Below, piece after piece: positions 37,820-48,775 of a DNA stretch of 64,000 nucleotides (position 1 is its first letter; each line of letters starts with the position of its first letter). The notes under the pieces were generated by a model. It searched no databases, had not been told where the DNA came from, and saw only the letters and a list, made by a program, of their open reading frames with translations. The DNA is from Guyanagaster necrorhizus (lineage: Eukaryota > Basidiomycota > Agaricomycetes > Agaricales > Physalacriaceae). Location: assembly GCF_019112545.1 (NCBI RefSeq), contig NW_025064880.1, forward strand, positions 1,871,477 through 1,935,476. Direction: 5' to 3'. Position numbers and translations under genes: made by a program.

Positions 37820-38694
37820 GACCAGGAGATCTACATTATCGAGCCCCAGTCAGGAGACATTACGTCATGGCTCCTTCGAGCTCCCTTCAGAGATTTCTAT
37901 TTTCCATTGTCCGAACTGGTGGCCATGTCGCCCTTTAGTTTCGCCGATTCTGACGACCGCAGAGTTGTTCGTAGGCAAGAAAGAAACATCATTACTTCTC
38001 GTTGAATTAGAGACAGGAAGAATCAAGGCAACGTTGAACTCAAAGATCTTTGTGTCCTTGGGATCCATTCGAGGGCTTTCAGGATGATGATGATTTGGAT
38101 TTGGATGAGCTTGAAGGAAGCAAGCCCAAGCCCCTGCCACCTACGGAGCTGTTCGTTGAGAGCACAGGTGCGTTGCACCAATACTCATCACTATTTTGGC
38201 GCCAATTGCCTTACAGATTACCACATATCGATTTATTTCTTGACCTCTTAAGAATTCTGGGTCGACCCTGCCACCCGTTCAATCCACATATGGCCTGAAT
38301 AACCAGAACACATTGTTACAAGCGTCATACAAACCGCCTAAAGGACAGCGCATGCACTCAAGGATTCCCCAACGGCGACATTGTGTCCTTCAAGATTAGA
38401 GGCGAAGACACTGGCATTCGTCCATGCTCTCTATCACGGGGGTGACAATTTATTAGCCCTACGTCAGTTATGACTATCTCGTAATTTGGCGCCTATTTAT
38501 TGATTTATCGGTGTTGCGGTATTCGATGTACTACGCAAGCGTCAGCCTTACTCCCGTGGATCGTATATTTTCATACTTCTTCAGCCCCGTCCGAGTCTTC
38601 AAGACGCCCTACCATCCCCCTCCAACGCACCTTCAACCGTAGTTCAGCTTCTGGAGAAACACACAGCAGGGAGCAACTCCATCCAATAACGTAA
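37820..38694 (+). pseudogene. Decayed IRE1 luminal sensor domain, no kinase/RNase half
   Basis: Translation in shifting plus frames recovers, in the correct order, pieces of the luminal domain of the unfolded-protein sensor IRE1. From 37820 it reads EIYIIEPQSGDITSWLLRAP and LVAMSPFSFADSDDRR. Then, in another frame, LFVGKKETSLLLVELETGRI follows (about 37963). A third frame gives CPWDPFEGFQDDDDLDLDEL at 38049. Further on come an intron-like junction to DYHISIYF, VQSTYGLNNQNTLLQASY, FPNGDIVSFKIRGE, and GVAVFDVLRK with FILLQPRPSLQDALPS (about 38510-38620). At least two frameshifts and several stops break it. The transmembrane, kinase and RNase domains that should follow are absent; VPS1 begins within 200 bp. 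It is probably a truncated duplicate or a degenerated gene. Confidence 0.75.
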
Positions 38695-38870
38695 CGTGCA
38701 TGTATAGAGGGTATTATACTGAAATACTCAAATCGTTCAAAAGTAAAGACTAGAAAAAAATCATCAAGCAACGTAATCTTAAACAGAGCCGACAGAAATA
38801 TCAGTTCTATCAAACACCAGCGACAATCCTGAGAACGCTTCAGTAAGATTGTTTTTAGAAACAAGAACAC

Positions 38871-41383
38871 TTACTCCTCCGCCTTATTCAGGGCTTGTAC
38901 CATACCGATAACCTCTCTCCTCCTGTTAACAACATATTCGCTCTCCTTTAGAAGGTCGTCGAGCACTTCGGGCTTGTACAGCTCCTGGAGTAGCTCCCTC
39001 TGCAAGTTCTCTTTCGAGTGGTTGACCAGCGTCAGGACAATAGCCTTTGGCACCATGTCTATCATCTCCCGCTTGACAATGTTGAAATAAGAGTTGATCA
39101 AAAGTTCTACGTGGAAAAAAAAAAGATTAGCAGCATATTCACAATGGGAATACATGACACTAACTGATAACTTCTGTCTCCATAGTCTCACGATCATTCA
39201 GGGCCGCCTGAGGCTTGATAATCGCTGGAGGTGCTTCCATAACAGGGGTAGAGGTGCCTTTCTTTTTCGTTGTGGAGGTCCGAGCGGCGAAAAAGGATCC
39301 GAAGAAACTGGGCTCTTCCCGTTTGAGGTCCACATCCAAATCGCGATTGTTGTTGATGACACCGGGAGCAAGCTTTCCAGACTTAGGGTCGGTTTGTTGA
39401 GGAGGAGGCTTGTTAGCATTGAGACGGTCATTGACGATTGACATTGCTTTGTGCCCATTGATGAAATCAGGATGTGTCGTGTTAACGTAGCAAGCTTGCA
39501 TACTATAATGATAAATCAGCAGCGCAGTATAGAAGCACAGACTTCTACGTACGCAACCATGTCAGTCACGAGTTTCGTGGTCGGGTTCAATGATGATTTG
39601 AAGAAGTTGACAACTACCGAGTTGAAGCGCTCCCGGAGGGCTGGATACCGCCTAAAGGCTTGCTGTAGGTCTCTGAGAACGGCGTCTACGATATGATTTT
39701 GCGGGAACCTACGATCCTGCCCAATAACTGGCCGAGAATACGGATGAGTTCGTCGTACACCAATGTACAACACTTCAGACTGGGATCCTCCAACCGTTTG
39801 ATCTGCTGCTTGATAATAACCTCAAACGCAGCAGTACCCACGAATAACGCCGGCGTTGAACCCTATCAACAATGAGCAGACTGGCACATTATGAAAACAA
39901 ATTGCTGCTCACCGAAGAATTGTACATGATAGTTCGAATGTCCCCATCTTTGACTTGATCAAATGGATCGATGCTTTTGATTCCATTGTTGAACAGCTCG
40001 TGGAACACAAAGCTGATACGAGCACCTCCGGATAGCTCATTCAACGACAAATCATTACCACCACCGTCAATAACCGTCCGGAACTCTGAGGTAAACTCAG
40101 TGATAACGGACAAAACGACGTTACCTGAGCTGGCCTCCGCTTCTGTTCCACCAAGTGACTGTAACTCCGCATTATACTTTTGTTGTTGTTGGGCAATTCG
40201 GGCTTTAATGTCGGGCAGGGTAGCACGAATGTGGTGCATGAGGATCATGTTAAGCTTTCTTGCCAGGAAAGGGGTACCACAATACTGAGCCTTTCCCTTG
40301 TATGAAGGGTGTAATTCGAAGAACTCGCGCTCGGCATCGAGAGCCGACTGAATGGTCTTCGACGCGTCAATGTCTCGCTGGCCTCGGTTAACCACAGGCA
40401 CATATCCCAGTCGCAACGGAATTATGCGTCCTGCAAGGATGTCCACAACATCCGTGCCCTTATCCCTGTATGCTCATCGTCAACACACACAGAAAGAAAC
40501 AGAAAGCAGCGCACGCACATCAAATCAACTTTGGTCAGAACACCAATCGTCCTAGTACCCTCGGGGTCCACCTCTCTCGCCATTTTCAAACCCTCCGAGT
40601 TAGCCAGGTCCACGTTAGCGGGAGATACTGCCAAAATGATACAGGCCGGCTTTGAGATGTACTTCATCAGCATGTCCCTTATCTGCCTCTCAATATCTTT
40701 GGGTTGGTCACCAACTGGAACTTTGGTTATACCCGGCAGGTCGACCAGAGTGAGAGTCAGGACATTAGGAGAGAATATACGGAGATTGATGGGAAGAGGA
40801 GATATGCCTGCATTGCGTCCTGTTTTGGCTTCGGTATCCCGCACAATCTCATCACGAATCTTGTGGAAGTCAAAGAACTTTTCGCCAGGTAGATGCAGGA
40901 ATTCGCCCCATTCATCGGCGTTGACGTTCTTGTCCGTGCCATTAATTTTGGCTGTATGCAACACGTTGGAAAGCGCACGAAAAGAGAGATGAGCTACGTA
41001 CGGGCTCCATTAGGCTCGGATCCAGCAGGTCTATGAATAAGTTGTAGGACCTGAATGCCGACGGTCAGCTCATACCCAGGAATAAATGGTGGTACGTACT
41101 AGCGGTCGCCGCGTCACAATACCCGTTCCACGAGGCAGAAAATCTCGGCCGACGATATTCTTTTAAAGCGAGGAGAGTAGTGAGTATTGATGATATAAAA
41201 CAAGTCTTAATGCCGACGCACCTCGAGGACACTACTCTTGCCGCTACTCTGACTCCCAAGCACGCATATCTGAGGAAGGTCTATCTGGGATGCTGACGAG
41301 CCGACTGCGCTGAAGACATCCTGCAGTTTGTTGATGATAGAGACAATCTCTAGGCCGAGTCCGGTAGGGCCAGCTGTCGCCAT
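38871..41383 (-). CDS. VPS1: Dynamin-like GTPase Vps1
   Basis: Large GTPase that pinches membranes in endosomal, Golgi-to-vacuole and peroxisomal traffic. The start at 41383 reads [20 protein letters not shown]. The G1 P-loop is [10 protein letters not shown], split from [19 protein letters not shown] by an intron. G3 is [15 protein letters not shown] and G4 is GVLTKVDLM. The middle domain contains [18 protein letters not shown] variable insert (about 39215-39440) is followed by the GTPase effector domain, [19 protein letters not shown], and the end [18 protein letters not shown]. No pleckstrin-homology or proline-rich domain is present, as expected for Vps1. Between Vps1 and the mitochondrial Dnm1, motif wording favours Vps1. 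Introns are short and the frame is intact. Confidence 0.88.
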
Positions 41384-44005
41384 TTTCTATGAAGGTGAAA
41401 TAAGGGAAAGAGGGAGAGACACGAGGAACAGAGGCGCTCAATGCCGAATGGGAACAAACTAGGACAAACTCAAAAGCTGTACCCTGCACTACTGCGGGTT
41501 CACTGCCAGATCCAATGCTACTGCTGTTTGAGACCTGAGGAACTCTAGTACTGCGGTTGGATTTGTAGCTTGCCGAGCCATGGTGTCAAAAATCGGTGAT
41601 GGAACAGTTGGGACTGGGCAGATGAACTATCTAAAGGGGAACTGAATATTGAGCAATGTATGTGACCAACCCATGCCTCGGTTTTAGTTAATAGCTGATC
41701 ATCCATACAGGTAAAGTATATTGTACTTCTAATATATCAAGATGCAACTGCGTAACACAGCGCAGACAATGAACTTGGTCAAGTCAGAATATGATCGCGT
41801 CAAGTTCATGATTGCCTGATTTGTTGAACTCCCTGTCACCGAGGTAACTCGTCTGTTGCACCAATGATAGGCAAATCTTTCAATCAGACGATGCTATGAG
41901 GCTTCAGCTTGGTTCGATGAATTCTTTCCAATGTCTGGTTCTTGCGACATGCACTTCACGATGTTATTTGTCTCACTTCTGTCTGTTCCATCAGGTCGAT
42001 ACAAGACGGGAGTGTAAATGCATAAGCTATGATCCATTTACCCTAGGATCCCCGTAGTTGAAGGACAGCAGCTAGATTCAATAGCGCTGTAACCTGTAAG
42101 GACGTCCTGGGCCTCTACGACACCGTCTTCTTTTCCCTTGGTCTTATCAGCTTGAAAATGGCGCCTGCACTACAAGCGTCCGTGTACGTGGCAAAGTAAA
42201 GACCTGGTCGAGTTTCCCGGTTTCGCCCATGGACACTTGAGTCTTTGATGACTTATAGTGATGAATCCGGTAACACTGCCTTTGAATGAATTGTGGTAAT
42301 GATCATCAATCGAACTATGACTTGCTGCGGACTAAGTGGTCCAGGTAGTCAGAGGGAAGGCCACGGATCTATCTATCGTCGTCAATCAATTGCGAAAGCC
42401 GGTAGTTAACAATGCACACCAGGTGTATCCTGTATCATATTTGGCGGTAAAACTAATCCACCAAACCTAGAGCAGACGAGCAATCAGTTTTGGTGGTTTG
42501 CGGCAGTATTATGGCTTGTTGAACGAGGCTAACCTTATAACCGGCACTTCTAGGTCCTCCCGTGAGTTTCTTTTGCGGGATGATCTCAACTGTCGGCACT
42601 CCACTTTGGACAAAACACTTGTTACATTGGGTTTTTCACCGAAACTGAAGGCACTTAGAGTATAAGCCAATATCCAATCTGCTTTGCTGCAAGATACTCC
42701 GTAGTCCAGCAATCGGAGCGACGGTGGTGAAATCCTTTTTAGAATGATCATCACCCGTCTACCATGGACACTCAGTCTACGTATGTGCTACATACTATGC
42801 TTTCGTATTAACACTTGTTGTAAGAGTCAGTAAGACCCCGCCATTTGACTGTAAGTTACCTAATCCAATCCGTACGTACCAAAGTTTGAATCATCGTTTA
42901 CAAGCACTCAAAAATCAGATGACAGTTTACAAAACGCGCAGCACAGGGACGAATACACCTCTTCGTCTAACTTCTAGAGAACAAGAAAATCTGAGAGGTC
43001 TCTTGAAGTCTCTCTGGCGAAGGGTGGTCGAACATATTGGAGGCGTGATTAGTTGGTTATTTATCCCGCCTTCATGACGTCGTCAATAGTGCACAAGAAG
43101 CTTTTCAAAACTTATCTCGATGAGTCCGTGTGGGCGCATTTCATCCATCGTCAAATTTAACGCTGATTGTGCAGAAGTAAGAATAAGTTTTCGTCCACCA
43201 ACAATAATGACGAAGCGTATATTTTCCATTGAACATTCACTGCGACCAGTAGACGCCAAACTCTTGCGCTGGCCACTCAATCGAAACGGGCTACCCTAAA
43301 ATAGCAATTTATTTTGATGTGCATCGGTCGTGTCGGCGATTTTCAGCTACCACAGGTAACGGTGGATATGATGAGAAAGATCTGATAAACAGAACGGTGT
43401 TGCCTCTTGATACGGAAGATCACCAGGGACTCTACACCGACCTGGATACAAGGACCACACTAACGGACAGGGGCTAGTGAAGTAACCGAAGAATGTGATT
43501 GATGCAAGACAAGTGTCTGTGCGCACCAAGTAGATCCTTCCGGATCTTTTTTACCATCAGTTTCCATCAGTGATTGCTCTGATTGTAACGGAATCAACGA
43601 CACAGAAAATGGGAGGAACATGGCCACCGTTGAAAGGGTCTTCTGTGCTGGACAAAGGGGTGTCCTTATCGTTCTAGAAATGATTGCGTTGTCAGGGGCG
43701 ACGTATTGTTTCAGACGACACGATAAGAGATTGGACAAGCCAGGAAGAAGGGAAAAGCAAAAGACACAGGACATACTCAACAGCGAACAATGGGCGATAC
43801 GAGAGACAGCGAAGAGGTCGCCGGGACCGACGACATGACGAAATCAAGAAAACAATAGGATGAGTCAGATATAAATGCGGACCTTCAATCTGAGTTTAAA
43901 ATATAGGTATATAAGGAGCGGGCGGACGAAGGACCGTTCCCGTTTTCTCCCCCTCTTTGATTTTCTCACGCCACTTTTTTTTTTTGCTGCAAATTTTAAC
44001 CAAGC
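41384..44005. other. Gene-poor interval before TBP
   Basis: About 2.6 kb without a supported gene. Several minus-strand frames of 60-106 codons (42509-42754, 43083-43280, 43347-43529, 43460-43780) have protein-like composition, but I could not join them into a known family. They may be remnants of a decayed gene. The right end contains the TBP promoter. Confidence 0.45.
43908..43915 (+). promoter_or_regulatory. TATA box of the TBP gene
   Basis: TATATAAG, a full consensus TATA element, lies 98 bp before the TBP start codon, leaving room for a short 5' UTR with pyrimidine-rich sequence. TBP could therefore bind its own promoter. Confidence 0.5.
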
Positions 44006-45197
44006 ATGTCCGGATCGTTCGCGTTGCCCACTCGTCAACTGAACCTCTTTGGTTCCCGGACTGCTCAGCAGCAACAACAGTTTCAGGCACAACAGCTGCA
44101 GGCTCATCAGGTTCAGCAGCAATCCCAACAGCAATCGGCTCAGCATGGACTCGCCCTGCCGTCGGGTAACCCTTACCTCCAACAGCCATCGAGACCAGGC
44201 CTCGCCTTGCCAGGTCCTTCTCCGCTGTCAAATTCCTATCAGCCTCCACAACAGGCTTCATCATCACAGTCTTCGTCGCAGACGCAGACGCCTCCATCGA
44301 CGACGAATGCCGTAGCTGGGCCTTCCACCCCTGCCGCGACCCCTGCTCCAGCGATACTCACTCTCGAGCAGCAGCATATCACTGCGGTCGAAGGTATCGT
44401 CCCCACCTTGCAAAACATCGTCGCTACAGTCAACCTTGACTGTCGCCTCGACCTCAAAACCATTGCCCTACACGCCAGGAATGCTGAGTACAATCCTAAG
44501 GTTGGTCTTGTTCACATCCCCTTTAGCTTTGTTACACGCATCGAACTGGTTTCATTGTTCGACTAACAGCGTTTTGCGGCCGTCATCATGCGTATACGCG
44601 ACCCCAAGACGACCGCGCTCATCTTCGCGTCGGGCAAGATGGTTGTGACTGGTGCCAAGTCAGAAGATGACTCTCGGCTCGCGTCAAGAAAGTATGCACG
44701 TATCGTGCAGAAACTTGGCTTCGATGCGAAATTTTCAGAATTCAAGATCCAGAACATCGTCGGTAGTTGTGATGTGAAGTTTCCCATTCGCTTGGAAGGT
44801 CTTGCATACAGCCACGGACAGTTCAGCAGCTATGAACCTGAGGTACGTACGCGTTAATATCCATGTTCTCTTTGTGACTGAACGTTTGCATAGTTATTCC
44901 CTGGTCTTATCTACCGCATGATTAAGCCTAAAGTTGTGCTCCTAATATTCGTTTCGGGCAAAATTGTGTTGACTGGCGCCAAGGTAAATATGTTCTTTTC
45001 TGTTGTGCTTCCGCGCCTGTTCGCTATAGTTCAGTGCGTGCGTCAGCCATGGTCGTGACCAAGTGCATGGCCATATGTCGTATGCTTTCAGTGGATAAAT
45101 CCGCTGACACTGCTCGTTTGACTAATAGGTCCGAGAAGAGATATACACCGCCTTCAACACCATCTATACCGTGTTGTGCGAATTTCGGAAACCCTAA
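44006..45197 (+). CDS. TBP1: TATA-box-binding protein
   Basis: General transcription factor for RNA polymerases I, II and III. Four coding exons splice to a protein of about 310 residues. Residues 1-125 form a Gln-, Pro- and Ser-rich tail ([19 protein letters not shown]) typical of fungal TBPs. The conserved saddle starts [20 protein letters not shown] and contains two direct repeats: NAEYNPK joined to [19 protein letters not shown] with [12 protein letters not shown], and [19 protein letters not shown] with [11 protein letters not shown]. The last exon reads [19 protein letters not shown] and stops at 45197. Every conserved block is present, so it is intact and probably the only copy needed. 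It converges on the RNase P subunit gene. Confidence 0.94.
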
Positions 45198-45905
45198 AGT
45201 GGTGTTTCATAGTCGACCACTCCACCTCCACGATCGATCTTGAACCTCATGTCCTTTTGTCGTACATTCTACCCCGCCGTTGTAGATCTCGAGGTGTGAG
45301 AAAGAGGCACCACTTTTTTGGCATTCTGCAATTTAAAAGCTTTCCACCCCCTCCCGGATATTTGCTTTTACGTGTGCTGATTGTTTTTTTATTCTTCGTT
45401 TCTTCTCGTGCAATTACCACTATTCCCCACCCATCCATGCAATGACAGACATAACATACACATACACATACAATACGTATACATAGCAATAGCATCACTT
45501 TTCCAGTGGACAATTCTGTGTCGTCGTTTAGTGTGAATACAGAGTCTTTTGACCATAACATTGGTGAACTCGGCGAGTTTGCTCACTATTCCCTGTAACT
45601 GCCGAAGCATTCAATCGGAACTGTGAAAACAGCGAAATGAAAGTTCACAGCTAAATTTTCGCCGTCCACATGTATGCAGGCAGGGACATCAAGGCTCAGA
45701 GTCAGCTGCGTGCCACCCATCGATATGGCAGCAATGAGAACCGTTGATCCCGATTGCGGGGAAGTATTTGACGGGCTAGGATTACTTAGCGTGTTTCTTT
45801 GCCTCATGTCCTAGAAGATCGGAACTCCATTCTTCTCGGTTTACATGAATACATTTCATCGCCGCAACACATAGTTGGGTTATTCGATACCAGAATAACG
45901 TGGTA
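45198..45905. other. Convergent 3' intergenic region
   Basis: Sequence between the TBP and RPP1 stops. It includes a short CA-rich run (acatacacatacacatac, near 45450-45470). A minus-strand frame of 73 codons (45586-45807) is not recognisable. Most of this is expected to be 3' UTR. Confidence 0.4.
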
Positions 45906-47143
45906 TCACGCAGTGCCATCCTGCTTCGATTTTTTTCGTTTCTTCTTCTTCGATCCTTCTTGCTCGTCCCGTGCTCGTTTATTGGCCATTGAGGTGGGAT
46001 TGTTCGTCTGAACCGAGGGTGTCATTTCGAGTGGTTGAACGGGAGCTTGATATCCTTCCGGAATGACGAGTCTGGGCTCTGATAGCACTGCTCGATGCGT
46101 TTTCCGAGTTTCTGTATGTTTTCGGTTAGTACGGAAGCATGCAAGGCAAAAAGAGGTGGGAGACCCACGGGCACGCAAGACCAGGGATTTGGGCGATTTG
46201 GTCATACTACTGTGAGCTACGTCTTGCGGCACGCCTAGTAGTGTTATCCTGTCGAGGGCATGGACGAATCAGGATCCAGCGCCTAGGATGATATGAGTGA
46301 ATCACATACAGATTGCCTACATCCCCTGGTGCTCGCAAGTCGGCCCTGGAAATCGCACCGCTACTGACGATAATGCCTTTGCCTTTGCACACGCGCGCCA
46401 GCTCCCTTGCTGCGCCCCACCAGTTGCGTTTAGCTGATGCTCCATTCTCTGCTGCGCTCGCGTCGACAAGTGTGGAATCGTTTTCGCCTCCGAGAGCGCC
46501 AACGTAGGTTATCTCGAAGACCGCGCCATTCTTGATAGCTGTTCGGATGAGAGTGTGTTTGAGGTGGAAGGGTAGGCGGGGCAGGGTGAGCGGAAGGGAG
46601 ATGATGTGAGCTGTGAGGGGCGAGGGGAGGCTGTGGGTGAGGCAAGCGAGAGCTAGGGTAGCTTGGTTTGTTGGAATGAGACTGAGGAGGTCGTATGTGT
46701 TGAACAGGGTCGTTTGGGCGTTGATCTAGTTAAGGTGAGGCGCACTGACTTGAGTGGGTAAATAACTGGGACTCACTAGGCCAAATCCTTTCTCACTGTC
46801 CCCGTCGAGTATTATAGAAAGCCTCTTCAGATATACGATGCCTTTCCTTGATGTTAGCTGCCTAAGAAGGGGATCTAATATGTTGACATGCATCTTGGGG
46901 TCGACTTTTTTTGCGACGGTTTGGGTGAAGGCGATCACGTTGTATCCCACTTTCTGCAGCGGTCAGACATATTGCTTGTTGAAAAAGAGGTTCAAGCATA
47001 CAATGAATGAGCATATCGATTCTCGATTCAATAACGGACATCTGGGCGGCAGTATAGCGAATTTCAGTAGAAGGAGCCTGCTTTCCTTTTCCCTTTTTGT
47101 TGCCATTTTCTCCGAAAGATATCGGAATATTGAGGTCGTACAT
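45906..47143 (-). CDS. RPP1: RNase P/MRP protein subunit Rpp1/p30
   Basis: Protein subunit of the RNase P and RNase MRP ribonucleoproteins, which mature tRNA 5' ends and rRNA in the nucleus. The start at 47143 gives MYDLNIPISFG, the usual N-terminus of this TIM-barrel subunit. An intron near 46956-47006 joins RIDMLIH to LGYNVIAFTQTV. Later blocks are TYDLLSLIPTNQATLALAC, FEITYVGALGG, KNGAVFEITY and GIIVSSGAISRADLRAPGDV, then ITLLGVPQDVAHSSMTKSP. The C-terminus is Lys-rich (KKKKRKKSKQDGTA), fitting a nuclear and RNA-bound protein. No frame break was noticed. It converges with TBP, and the two stops are about 700 bp apart. Confidence 0.87.
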
Positions 47144-48775
47144 GGTGTGACAAGCAGAAACGATGAAGGCTTACGGTGCACAGGCGAGCATATCGTGATC
47201 CGAGATAGGGCGGACCGACGCGTCATATATGAGGTCATTCCAAGTTTGGACGAATCTATTGCACTTGCTCTACTCCCCCATTGCTCTCACCCACCTCATG
47301 CCCAACTATCTGCTCCAATGCTGAAATTGCCTGGACGAGGCATCGTATTATCTTCAATGCTGAGGACTCATATCATCGTGGAACCGGCCGATAACATAGC
47401 ATGCGAACCAAACCCTTTGTAGAGCTATTGCCGCATAAAAGGAGAGTAACTATCTGCGTCCATCCTGTCGACTCACCAGCATTGTCTGGCCATGGCTGGT
47501 GATCCTCTAGCCTATACTCGAGTCTCGGTTATCCGAAGCGCACCAAAATAGAATGAAACCTATGCTACGAAAAGCATATCGAGGCAACGATAAGATGAAA
47601 GATCAAACAGCGAAGGTCGTCTCGTATGTATCAAGTGCCTGTGCTTCATCAGCAGCGTCTCTAAGATTAAGCATCAGGTCTTCGCTCGTCTTCCACTTGG
47701 TCCCCGGGCCAGCGCTACAGGAAGCCAACAACAGATGTTATCGAGGAAAATCGGGCCTCTGGGGATAGAGAACAGTAAGTATATGCGGTTGGATCTGACG
47801 AAAAAGTACTAACTGCAGACTTTAGTCACAGAAATAACTAGGTGCTTCAAGGGTGCTGGTGAAGCTTGAAGTGTGAAGGCTGTTCAACCTGCGCGAGAAA
47901 CACATTTGAACGCTGCCGCCCATGAGATCTAACAATCTAACATCGTTGGATTGCTGTTGGACCAGAACCACACACCGACACAGATATACAGAAGCCTCAT
48001 CCTGCAGAGAGGTAATGGGGCGGCCAAGAATCAGCTGACAACACGCAGGCGCCGAAGAAAGATCTAAAGAAGAAGCCATCAGGATCATATGCACCAAATT
48101 CTGTGACAGAGGAAGCTGATGTCGATTATCAGTCGATACAAGCGAAGTCGGAAGACCCTTAGACGTCGAGTTGAACCTCGCAAGTCGCTATGAGAGCCAG
48201 AAAGCTCTTGAAGGTTAGTATCGACAATAATAAGGAAAATTTACCCGCATTGAAGGTCGAACAGAGATGTTTCGACGGGGTCCTTCTCATTATATGCTGT
48301 TCACGCCCTGGCCGTACGCGCACAGGAGTCCGCGCCAATACCCAAACGTCCGAAGGGTCTTCTATGGCGACCATGTTTCTGTTCCTAAGACCGCTTCATC
48401 CCAGCCGCAGCGGCGATTGCCAAATCTTCTTTGACGTTTTGGCGTACAATTCTCATACGTCTTCCATACGTATTTCGAAAACACGTCTACTTGAGGAGCT
48501 AGTAGAAACTTAATCACTCAAGTTCCCCGTTGGACAAGCGGCAGGAAAAGAGCATGCAAAAGAGGTTACGTGGTCTGATAACGCGACAGCAGGATTCAGG
48601 TACTTAATTATGATCTTTGATTCCGCCACTACCCCGTAACTCCACGTGCCGAGGCCAGAGCCAAACAACTACTTTCACCCCGTTACGATTTTCTGATCAT
48701 TCAACCACCCGGCCTTTCAGTGACTTAAAAGTGCTCGTCGATGGATTAGCGTCAAAGCCGGAAAGGAGAATATCC
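47144..48775. other. Intergenic, no supported gene
   Basis: About 1.6 kb between RPP1 (-) and the coiled-coil gene (+). Open frames up to about 107 codons (48190-48513, +) and 91 codons (47822-48097, -) are not recognisable. It should contain both promoters; any upstream exon of the coiled-coil gene would be near 48600-48775. Confidence 0.4.

Noticed and set aside
42120..42240. RPGLYFATYTD on the minus strand, similar to RPGLYFAD in the TolB-amidohydrolase
   Set aside because: Only a few residues match and the flanks do not; not enough for a relic of that gene.
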